DNA from: Histomonas meleagridis
Lineage: Eukaryota > Parabasalia > Tritrichomonadida > Dientamoebidae
Direction of reading: 5' to 3'
NCBI GenBank assembly: GCA_020186115.1
Contig: WSYJ01000169.1
Span: 157,340 to 221,339, forward strand
DNA: 64,000 nucleotides
Position numbers and translations under genes: made by a program. Below the pieces are notes generated by a model. The model ran no database searches and was not told the DNA's origin. It saw only the letters and a list, made by a program, of their open reading frames with translations. How positions within the stretch are numbered: the stretch's first letter is position 1; each line of letters opens with the position of its first letter. Positions 1-8,375 of the stretch are shown piece by piece.

Positions 1-231
1 AATGATGACCACATGCAACCATGGGGTGAAATAACCCAAAAGAACAACATCGACAGGACACCATTGTCTCCATTCCTTGACCCCGAATTGCTCACCAACT
101 CGCCGCTCTCGATTGATGGATCCAAATTGGAAAGTTTGGGTTATCAAATAAAAGTGCCAGCTCCAACCGTCGAAAATCTCCGCGAATCAATTGATTACTG
201 GATTGCCCAAAAGGCATTCCCACCTCTTTAA
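1..231 (+). CDS. C-terminal end of a probable NAD(P)-dependent epimerase/dehydratase-like protein (partial)
   Basis: The frame is open from base 1 and ends at TAA 229-231, so this is the last 76 codons of a gene that begins outside the window. The ending (a segment ID-GSKLESLGYQIKVP followed by TVENLRESIDYWI) resembles the C-terminus of extended short-chain dehydrogenase/epimerase proteins, where a 'Lys-x-x-x-Leu-Gly' stretch precedes a helix ending near the terminus. The nucleotide-binding and catalytic parts are not in the window, so the family call is an inference from a short tail. An internal ATG at 13 is not needed as a start. Confidence 0.4.
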   Translation, partial: NDDHMQPWGEITQKNNIDRTPLSPFLDPELLTNSPLSIDGSKLESLGYQIKVPAPTVENLRESIDYWIAQKAFPPL

Positions 232-671
232 GTAAACATACTTGAGTGGGACTTTTTTTGGAAAAATTAATGAAATGTTTGAGAAATGTGTAATACATTA
301 AGTAGTTGTAATTATTTAAATAGAAGCGAGAATTGAAACACTTAAATCCAGCATTTTATTAACATATGATCTTTAACTTTATTATGCAATTTTAAATTTT
401 TTGTTATTATTTACAGACTATTATATATAATCAATGATTAAGTATTTAGCTATTAATTAAATAAATAATTTTATTTCATAATTATTAATCTTGGTTTATT
501 TTTTCTGTGGTTTATCAATATAATCTCTTGTGGAATATAACCTTACAGAGGTAGTTGTAAGTCAAAAAATCATTGAAATTATCATCAAAAATTCATCTTT
601 ATTTTGGTAATTCTAACAGCAATATATGCTTCATTTCCATTTCTTATTGAAAATGAAGATTTAATGTTTAT
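232..671. other. Intergenic, no feature seen
   Basis: AT-rich sequence with short open frames only. I see no recognisable protein relic, RNA gene or strong repeat in this stretch. Confidence 0.5.
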
Positions 672-899
672 TGAAGAAGACAATTAGAATTTTCTTTTGA
701 ACTTTTTTCTCTAAGTAAATTTACAATTTCTTTGTAACCTTTTTGTTGTGTAATTTGAATTGTTGCATCAAATTATTAAAACATATATAAAATTATTCAA
801 ATGAATAGTTTTTGCATTAACATCAATTCCTTTATCTAAAAGTAATTTTACTATTTCTATATTATTATTCTTCACTGCTATATGAAGTGCTGTTTCAAA
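672..899 (-). pseudogene. Relic of two ankyrin repeats separated by a frame-breaking spacer
   Basis: Read on the minus strand, one ankyrin repeat (FETALHIAVKNNNIEIVKLLL then GIDVNAKTI) is followed by about 40 nt of AT-rich sequence containing a stop. A second, weaker repeat follows (ATIQITQQKGYKEIVNLL) and runs to TAA. The arrangement matches the larger ankyrin loci at 15.2, 48.4 and 51.4 kb. No DUF3447 domain lies upstream, so this looks like the terminal remnant of such a locus. The spacer before the first repeat is expanded into a 20-bp tandem repeat. Confidence 0.6.
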
Positions 900-1037
900 T
901 TATTAAAACATATTCTAAATTATTAAAACATATTACAAATTATTAAAACATATTTCAAATTATTTAAACATATTCTAAATTATTAAAACATATTTCAAAT
1001 TATTTAAACATATTCTAAATTGTTAAAACATATTCTA
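897..1037. repeat. 20-bp tandem repeat, about 7 copies
   Basis: The unit AAATTATTAAAACATATTCT and close variants repeat with an exact 20-bp period. It lies directly upstream (in minus-strand sense) of the ankyrin relic, in the position of an ankyrin spacer. It shares the words TTTTAATAATTT and ATGTTTTAATAA (minus strand) with spacers elsewhere, so it probably arose by expansion of one spacer. Confidence 0.8.
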
Positions 1038-1088
1038 TTTGTTAGTCATAATTCAATCACATCTATTAAATAAATGCTTTTTCTCGCA

Positions 1089-1258
1089 GTTATAACTTGG
1101 AATCTATTATCATCGGAGAAAATGTTACGTTCATTGAAATGAGTGCGTTTAGTGGTTGTAATTCTCTTAAATGTGTTTGTTTTAATGGGAAAATTTGCCG
1201 AATGTTGAGGCAACTGCATTTACTGGTGCTGCAGTAGTTATGACAACTGTAACATAGC
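1089..1258 (+). pseudogene. Relic of a BspA-like leucine-rich protein
   Basis: The frame reads NLESIIIGENVTFIEMSAF then SGCNSLKCVCFNGK, the typical LRR_5 (BspA-like) repeat and its C-terminal variant. It shifts frame near 1195, continues as NVEATAFTGAAVVMTT and stops at TAG about 1255. There is no start or upstream array, so this is a broken C-terminal fragment. Downstream (1259-1718) I see only AT-rich sequence with a short imperfect duplication around 1320-1430. Confidence 0.6.
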
Positions 1259-1718
1259 AATGCACAAAATTTGGAAAATTAAATGTTTCTAAAGGAATAA
1301 AAATCGAAGGCTGTCTTCCATTTAGCAAGTCAAATCTATTTACATGTAGTAACAAATTTGCTCGATCAAATACATTTTCAAAGTCAAATCCATTCACACG
1401 TAGTAACAAATTTACTCTATCAAATTTTCTAATTTCTAATTTTCACATTTACTTAGTCAAATCCTTATGTCCAAAGCAATATTTTCATGATTTCACGCAT
1501 ATGTACGAATTCGATAATTTATATGAAATCAAATACAAATATTGATTTTAGTTCAAAAACATTGAACTTGAGAATGTTCAAAAGTTGTTTATATGAAAAT
1601 GTTATTAAATTTTTTTGATATCAATAAAATTAAATAATTGTTTCATATGTTTTCATCTTTTTCTGCTCAATAAATGTTTTAAATTCATGGAAAATATAAT
1701 ATATATAAAACAAGTTCT

Positions 1719-3104
1719 TTACTCTATTTCATACAATTGTCTAATGTATTCACCCGCATTCAGATATTCCATTTCGTGATATTCTTCCGCTTGAATTCCA
1801 TCTGATTTGAAAACGGTATCAAACCATTGATTGGTTTGATTTGAATCTGATATATCGAAAAGTGGCCCAATGACACTGCCCAAGTATTGTTGCGCACTGG
1901 AAAGCATCGGATCCTCTTCTGGAGGTTTTGGTTGGATATTCTGCATATTCTGTCTTTGGACAAATTTCAAATGATTTAAATTGATTTCGGCTCCGCACGT
2001 TGGGCATGTACAGGAACCACTATTGAAGAAATCCAATATGATATCCTTGACCAAGAACAAGCAATTTTTGCATTTTTCAGTTTTAGCAAACAAAGTATGT
2101 TCATTAAATTTTGTTCCTTGCTTGGACTTTGGTGTAATTTCGCGGATTATCAATGATATCTGTTTCTTTTCTACTAGTTGAATCACAAACCATGTCAAAT
2201 AGTTGATTGCATTAATTGAAGGTTGAAAGCTAATTCGAATATTTGTATTTTTGCTTAAATCTGTTATAAGAACGAAGTATTTTTCATTTGATCCGAAATT
2301 AGTAGTAAAGATTTCCTTTCCGTTTAAAATTATGGAATTGACTGGGGTCTGTTTGTTTATATATGGACAAATGAAACTTCCAATGCACATCAGATTTGGG
2401 TTGTAGAAAGGAGGATGATAATCAATACCACCAACACTAAATGGAACTAAGTGGTATGAAATGCTTCCAGCAACCACTTTTAAGCTATTAAATAATATGG
2501 GAACATATGGTTCTCTCAGTTTTTTAATTTCACTGGGCTTGGAATGAGTGAACAGGTAAAAAAGCTTTTGAATTTGGGGAGATGGAGTGCTAGGAAGAAT
2601 CGTGGTGATAAAATATTTTTCTTTTTCAATTCGTGTTGGAGCAGTACAGCCAATAATTTGAAACAAAAAATCCGCAGTTTCATCATTTAGAGTGCTCAAC
2701 AATTGAATAGCTTGAGCTTCATGATTTACTGGTGGATTTTGTGGAAAATCAATAATATTTGGTTGAGGCGGAGGTTGTGGAATATTAGGTGAAACAGTTG
2801 GAGTTTTTGGCATAGTATGATTATATCCCCTCTTTTTCCCTGTTGTTTGTTGTGAATACATTTGTAAAATTTGGTTTTGTTGGGATTTTGGAATTTTAGC
2901 AGTTCTTGTTCTTTGGTTTTGCACATACTTCATTTGCATAGGATGTTGTGGAGGAATCATTTGCTGTGGAAATTGAAGTGGATATCCTTGATTAATTGGA
3001 TATGTTTGATTGTACATCATTTGTCTGTTTTGCAAAAATCCAGGTTGCTGGCCTTGAGGGATTTGATATTGGTAAGGAGGATCTGGAGGTATTTGCTTTT
3101 GCAT
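1719..3104 (-). CDS. PIAS/Siz-like protein with PINIT-like region and divergent SP-RING (probable SUMO E3 ligase)
   Basis: 461 aa. Residues 1-125 are rich in Gln and Pro (low complexity). The central region (about 200-330) resembles a PINIT domain, including a stretch of NTNIRISFQPS then YLTWFVIQLVEKKQ. It is followed by a MIZ/SP-RING-like finger (about 345-385) with Cys pairs in KCKNC and CTCPTCGAEI. In PIAS/Siz proteins the PINIT and SP-RING domains dock SUMO-charged Ubc9 and promote SUMO transfer, mostly in the nucleus. The usual zinc-binding His is not obvious here, so activity is uncertain. The ATG at 3104 is the first in frame. The family call rests on domain order and spacing, not an alignment score. 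Confidence 0.5.
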   Translation of the reverse strand: MQKQIPPDPPYQYQIPQGQQPGFLQNRQMMYNQTYPINQGYPLQFPQQMIPPQHPMQMKYVQNQRTRTAKIPKSQQNQILQMYSQQTTGKKRGYNHTMPKTPTVSPNIPQPPPQPNIIDFPQNPPVNHEAQAIQLLSTLNDETADFLFQIIGCTAPTRIEKEKYFITTILPSTPSPQIQKLFYLFTHSKPSEIKKLREPYVPILFNSLKVVAGSISYHLVPFSVGGIDYHPPFYNPNLMCIGSFICPYINKQTPVNSIILNGKEIFTTNFGSNEKYFVLITDLSKNTNIRISFQPSINAINYLTWFVIQLVEKKQISLIIREITPKSKQGTKFNEHTLFAKTEKCKNCLFLVKDIILDFFNSGSCTCPTCGAEINLNHLKFVQRQNMQNIQPKPPEEDPMLSSAQQYLGSVIGPLFDISDSNQTNQWFDTVFKSDGIQAEEYHEMEYLNAGEYIRQLYEIE

Positions 3105-3338
3105 CTAAAATTTTAGCTCCGAATTTATTCATAACCGTTTAGATGTGATGTGATGTGTGAATGCGGACAGACTTTGTTAAGTTTCGAAAATATCAAATAT
3201 AAGGATTTTTTTGATTGTATTTTAATTTTAAACAGAATTACATTCTATGTTTTCAATATATTTTTATCCCATTCACATTAAAAAATATTTTTATCAACCC
3301 AATCCAAAAACTCAGCATTTATAAAAGGCCATTATCGA

Positions 3339-3850
3339 TCATTCGATCATTTTCACTGCCTCATCTATTAAATCCAGCTTAGACAAATCAATTTGTTCAT
3401 CCGTTACGAATTCTTGTTCCAAATTTGGATAATTACATTCACCGCAAATCGAGCAAAACATTTCATTCTTACTATCACTACCCACATAACCTTCTCTAGT
3501 ATGAAACATATGACCACACATGAATCCAACATAAGGTGGACCAGTGATATCATTTTTACATCTGTCACATTTCATTGGCTTGAACTCGATATCAATTTCT
3601 TCAATACATTCTATTTCACCAGTTGTGTAAACATCCCAAAAAGTTTACAATGGAAATTAACGGATTCTTCGTTGAAACGTTTCAACGATAGCGGCAAGTG
3701 GTATTGCTTTTGATGAGTTTTCGATGAGCTTTTTAAGGAAGGGTTGCGGCGGGGAAGATTTCCATCCGGCTTTGCTTACAACAACAAACTTAAAGATTTC
3801 AAGCCAGTTTTTATTGTTGAGATCGGGGTTAGCTTTGCAGAATTAATACA
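3339..3850 (-). pseudogene. Decayed C-terminal end of a Vps11-like HOPS/CORVET subunit (RING domain)
   Basis: Conceptual minus-strand pieces are NWLEIFKFVVVSKAGWKSS, then LKKLIENSSKAIPLAAIVE, then VNFHCKLFWDVYTTGEI, then KCDRCKNDITGPPYVGF with CGHMFH. This order (a helical segment of the 'PPL-VVE-L' kind followed by a RING finger) is that of the Vps11 C-terminus, which tethers endosomes and lysosomes. At least two frameshifts (near 3660 and 3635) separate the pieces, there is no start, and the upstream 700-800 residues are missing. The last frame is open for 78 codons with an internal ATG but is probably not an independent gene. Confidence 0.55.
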
Positions 3851-4087
3851 AATACAATTTCTTTATCACATTCATTTGTTACTTCATATGTTTTATCATA
3901 TAATAAATTAAAAATCATAATTACCTTTTATTAAAGAATAAAGTATAATATCATTAAGTATGTAATATACTTTAAAAATAATGCATTCTAAATGTTTGAA
4001 ACCAATTTAAATGCATTCTATAAATTGAATGTGTAAAACAGTGTTATACAAATTAAATTAAAAAGAAAAGGAAAAAGGAAATATTTT

Positions 4088-5500
4088 TTAAATAGGTTTC
4101 TTAAAGTTCTTAAAGAATTTTCTCAGGACTTCTCTTACTTTGCTCTTTTTTCCGTTTGGTGTTTCAAATCGATGATTAAATATTGATGGGCATTCCTCAA
4201 ATGTATTTTCCTTCAAAATTTCCATTCTACCAAATCTTGTACTTTTATACGACTTTGTTACTATAACCTTTGATGCATTGATATTGATAAAGGAATCGAT
4301 GCTAATAATTGGTTCTTTCTTTCCAAAATAATATATACATTTAAGTGATTTACAGCCAGCAAATGCTTTTGATTCAATTTCACTTACTCTTCTTCCAATA
4401 GACACCATTTTTAGGTTTATACAATAAGAAAATGCTCCATGTTCAATTTTTTTAACTAAGTTTGGAATATTAATTTCCGTTAAGTTAGTGCATCCTTTAA
4501 AAGCATTATAACAAATTTCAATTAAACCTTGGTTTAAATTCACTCTTTTAAGATTAACGCATTCAAGAAACGCACCACTAAATATAAACCCAATGTTTGA
4601 TGGAAATGTAAATTCATCAATATTTTTTCCTTCTGGAAAACGAATTATTTTATGAATTGCTTTATCATATAAAATTCCATCATCATTATTATTAGAATAA
4701 TATGAATTATTGGGGTTAACTTCTATACATTCCAATGACTTACACCCAACAAATGAATTAGAAATAATTTTCTCAACTGAATCTCCAATAAATATCTTTT
4801 TCATTTTTTTGCAATTTTCAAATGCTAAATATCCTATTGATAGAATTGAATTTGGAATTTTAAGTTCCAATAAATTTATGCATTCGGAAAAAACAAACCC
4901 CTTAATCGACTTAACATTTTCTCCAATAATAATCATATATAAATTTATGCAATTAGAGAATACTGAACTTCCAATATGATAAACTTTATTTGGAATTATT
5001 ATCTTTTCAATTAATATGCAATATGAAAATGCACCTTTTTCAATTATTTTTAGATTTTCATTAAGATAAACATCTTTTAATGATAAACATGAACGAAAAG
5101 CTGTTATACCAATATCACTAAGTGCTTTTGGCAAATGTATTGATTTTAAGCAAATACACTTTGAAAATGAATTATCTCCAATTGTTTTTATATTTGGACC
5201 GAATTCAATGACTTCCAAATTTTTACATCCATAAAATGCTCCATCATTAATAAATATTGTTGAATTCATAATTGTAACATTAACCAATGAAGCCCATAAT
5301 TCAAATGCGAAATCACCAATTGTATCAACTCCTTCAGAAATAATAAGTTTATGTATACTATGATTCCGTAATACATCTCCAAATTTGATAATTGGAATAT
5401 TTGAAATAATTAGTTCATTACCTAAGAATTTCTGCAGAGACAGAATATGATTCATCAGTGCAAATAATATAAAAATAATAGATAAGTTATTGATCATCAA
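4088..5500 (-). CDS. BspA-like leucine-rich repeat protein, probably secreted
   Basis: 470 aa. Residues 1-22 form a hydrophobic signal-peptide-like segment. Residues about 45-420 contain roughly 15 LRR_5 (BspA-type) repeats of about 23 aa, with the pattern 'I-x-x-x-A-F-x-x-C-x-x-L-x-x-I-x-I-P'. The C-terminal 40 residues are basic (KKSKVREVLRKFFKNFKK), and no C-terminal transmembrane helix is visible, unlike many trichomonad surface BspA proteins. Such proteins are proposed to take part in host-cell or bacterial adhesion, but the ligand is unknown. A TCATTTT initiator lies 15 nt before the ATG at 5500, which supports this start. Confidence 0.85.
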   Translation of the reverse strand: MMINNLSIIFILFALMNHILSLQKFLGNELIISNIPIIKFGDVLRNHSIHKLIISEGVDTIGDFAFELWASLVNVTIMNSTIFINDGAFYGCKNLEVIEFGPNIKTIGDNSFSKCICLKSIHLPKALSDIGITAFRSCLSLKDVYLNENLKIIEKGAFSYCILIEKIIIPNKVYHIGSSVFSNCINLYMIIIGENVKSIKGFVFSECINLLELKIPNSILSIGYLAFENCKKMKKIFIGDSVEKIISNSFVGCKSLECIEVNPNNSYYSNNNDDGILYDKAIHKIIRFPEGKNIDEFTFPSNIGFIFSGAFLECVNLKRVNLNQGLIEICYNAFKGCTNLTEINIPNLVKKIEHGAFSYCINLKMVSIGRRVSEIESKAFAGCKSLKCIYYFGKKEPIISIDSFININASKVIVTKSYKSTRFGRMEILKENTFEECPSIFNHRFETPNGKKSKVREVLRKFFKNFKKPI

Positions 5501-5505
5501 TAATA

Positions 5506-5512
5506 AAAATGA
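5506..5512 (-). promoter_or_regulatory. Initiator element (TCATTTT) of the BspA-like gene
   Basis: On the minus strand TCATTTT matches the trichomonad Inr consensus TCAYW and lies 15 nt before the ATG. The position fits the very short 5' UTRs known in trichomonads. Confidence 0.5.
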
Positions 5513-6010
5513 TATATTTTATCACATAAATAATATGCATAATCTAATTTATTAAATTATAAGAAAAGTTTATACAAAATCTACTTAGTGAAAATGTTTT
5601 TGATGAAAAAACCATTATATTTTCATTCTCTCAAAAATAATTTTAAAAAGTATTCACAAAAATGATGATACATCAAATTATAGGTTGTATACAAATTATT
5701 ATAAATGAAAACAACTTAAAATTTTACTTTTAAATATTCAGATGCACCATATATCACAAAATAAAATTACTGAAATAAAAATCCATATCCAATGACAAAA
5801 TAAAAATGTGCCTACCTAGAATGCATATATATAATTGATTAAAAAAGAACAACAGAAATCAAAAAGAATTATTTTTATGACTTCCAAAAAATATTTTACT
5901 CTTGCTTCCACACATTGCACTTTTTAAGAAAGCAGTCTGAATAAAAATTGAATTGACCAGAGTAAAATGGCACTTTTATATAAAAGTTAAGGAGAAATTT
6001 ACACAAAAAA
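5513..6010. other. Intergenic between divergent genes
   Basis: This holds the promoter regions of the BspA-like gene (minus) and the kinase (plus). A perfect 16-bp AT-rich palindrome, ACTTTTATATAAAAGT, lies at 5972-5987, 24 bp before the kinase ATG. No other feature was recognised. Confidence 0.4.
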
Positions 6011-7832
6011 ATGAACGAACGCATTCAAGAGATCGGTGAATATAGACTTGGACGTACTCTAGGTTCCGGAACAACAGGAAAGGTAAAGCTCGCAGTTCAT
6101 AAAGATACAAACGCACAATATGCCATCAAAATTATCAAAAAATCAATGTTTGCAGTAAAACCCGATCTTGAACGTAAAATACACAGAGAAATAGCACTTA
6201 TGCGATTATTAGAACATCCACATCTCTTAAAATTATATGAAGTATTTGAGTCACCTCATCATCTTTATATCGTTATAGAATATGCTTCTAACAGTGAACT
6301 GTTTGATTATCTTATCCAGCAAAAATTTCTTCCACAAGAAGAAGCTATGATGTTTTTCCGAGAAATAATATATGGACTTGATTTTCTTCATTCACATGGA
6401 ATTTGTCATAGAGACCTTAAGCCAGAGAATATCCTTCTTGACGAAAACATGCATATAAAAATTGCAGACTTTGGTTTTGCAAGATGGATGAGATCAAATA
6501 TTGCAGAAACTTCTTGTGGATCACCACATTATGCAGCCCCAGAAGTAATATACGGACTTCCATATGATGGTCGATGTGCTGACATATGGAGTTGTGGCGT
6601 AATTTTATATGCTCTCTTATCAGTATGTTTTTTATGCGGATTTCCTTCCATTGAATTATAATATGGGATTAGGTCAAGAATTTTTGCTGTTAAGCTGAGA
6701 TGTTTGACGCAAACTTGGAAGAGATTGTTCTCTTGATTTCAAAGACAAAAATTTGTCAATACAAAAGTGCTTAATTCAGTAGAAAGTAATCGTCTACTTT
6801 CAAAAATCAACACTTTTGAGATAAAGTGCAGAAACATCCACAGTTTTAACGTTCTTCTTACTTGGTTCCAATTTTTTATTCAATAATAGGAAATTCGCAT
6901 TTATATTATTAACTAACACACAGGGTCGTTTGCCATTTGATGATGAATCAATTCGAAGTCTCATGAACAAAATCAAAAGTGGTCAATATAAGATGCCACC
7001 CTTTCAACCCGAAGTTCAAGATTTAATTTCCCGTATGCTATGTGTAGATGTTAAATCTCGTATTACCATTTCACAAATCAAGTCACATCCAGCATTTCTA
7101 ATGGGTCTACCCAAAGGATATCAAGTACCAACACCATTACCAAATCCGACAGTATCCACACCAATTGAACTTACGCCAAACGACTTACCATTTATGCATT
7201 TATTACGATCCATTGGTTATAATTCCGATGATGAGATCATCGAAGAATTAACCTCAAATGAGTACACCAGTGCGAAAATGTTCTATCAAATGTATAACCA
7301 CAACACTCTTCTTGATTCATTACCATGGTATGATGAATCAGATGGAACAATGATAGTTGGTCCATCCGAAATAGAACAAGCATTAATGATGCCGCCGAGG
7401 CAATTTGCGGCCATTGGAAACATTTACGATCCATTCGCCAAGAAGAAAGTTCTTGTCGAATCGATTGGTAGTGTCCATACACCACAGTCATTTGTCCAAA
7501 GACCCGATTGGGACACAACTGCTCTTCCTAAGATGTCGACTGACATTGAACAAATGTTAATTGGCATCCAATTACCTTTGGAAGAGTTAATGCTCTTCTT
7601 GCAAAAGCAACTGACATCGTGCAGAATCAAATGGTTCCACTTTAGTGACACAGAAATGGTCGCGAAAAGGCTGGAAACAGACATGTTGTTAACTCTGACG
7701 GCATCGTACGAATCGCCCGAAGTTTTGACATTGTGTGTGCTGTTGCTGCATGGACAGAAAGAAGAGTTCGAGGTGCTGATAAAGATGTTGGAAAGAGGAC
7801 TCAACGAGGTGTTGAACGAGGCTATGATTTGA
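6011..7832 (+). CDS. SNF1/AMPK-BRSK-type CAMK Ser/Thr protein kinase, two exons
   Basis: Exon 1 is 6011-6622 and exon 2 is 6924-7832. Splicing gives 506 aa, joining ALLS to GRLPFDDE in phase 0 at the conserved 'LSGRLPFDD' site of this family. The kinase domain spans about residues 11-265: glycine loop GSGTTGKV (18-25), Lys40, HRD (133-135), DFG (153-155) and a T-loop TSCGSPHYAAPE of the kind phosphorylated by LKB1-like kinases. A UBA-like segment and a KA1-like C-terminus (ending in SYESPEVLTLCVLLLHG) follow. The parts upstream and downstream of the intron are each open but neither makes a complete kinase alone. Confidence 0.9.
6623..6923 (+). other. Canonical trichomonad spliceosomal intron (301 nt)
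   Basis: The donor GTATGT is at 6623-6628. The fused branch point and acceptor ACTAACACACAG ends at 6923. Both match the published trichomonad consensus exactly. Removal keeps phase 0 and restores the conserved GRLPFD motif of the kinase. The interior has in-frame stops in all frames. Confidence 0.95.
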
Positions 7833-8365
7833 TTAAAGAAATAAATGTAAACAAAAAGAAGCATTTGTCAACTTGTGCTCAGTTTAGATGTGTTTATTAG
7901 AACTTTTTTTGATAAAAATGTGATTTAATTATTGAAATTGTGAAGAAAAACAAATTGTTTCAAATAGCCAAGGTACTTTTAGGTATTGTATCTCGTTCTT
8001 TTCTCTGTAGTGCGAATCTTAATGTTTGAATAAAGATTAATAATAATGATAATTTTCAATATTTTTCTTGTACTTTCCTCAAATAAATTGCGCCTCTCTT
8101 ACAAGATGTAATTCGATAAATTATTGAAGGATGTTTTCAAGAAATGACTGTCTGGTTCCGAAACTTCGCGGTTTTCAGACAGTGGAAATTGTTTCAAAAT
8201 TGTGAAAAAATTTTATATATTCAAAAATTGATACAATTATCCGATCTTTAATTGCGGTTTGATCGGGAAAATTTTTTTCTTAAATGTGAATCACATGTGA
8301 TCCCCCAGAAAATAAATGACAATTTGCCGGTAAAATTTATCAAAAAGTTATTCACTCAAATCATT
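7833..8365. other. Intergenic with one inverted repeat
   Basis: AT-rich. At 8147-8183 ACTGTCTG and CAGACAGT form a perfect 8-bp stem around a 21-nt loop that is richer in G+C than its surroundings. It could be a structured RNA or chance; no gene was recognised. Confidence 0.35.
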
Positions 8366-8372
8366 TCACTTT
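8366..8372 (+). promoter_or_regulatory. Initiator element (TCACTTT)
   Basis: TCACTTT lies 10 nt before the ATG at 8376. It matches the trichomonad Inr TCAYW and supports the start of the 1183-aa protein. Confidence 0.65.
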
Positions 8373-8375
8373 TTT

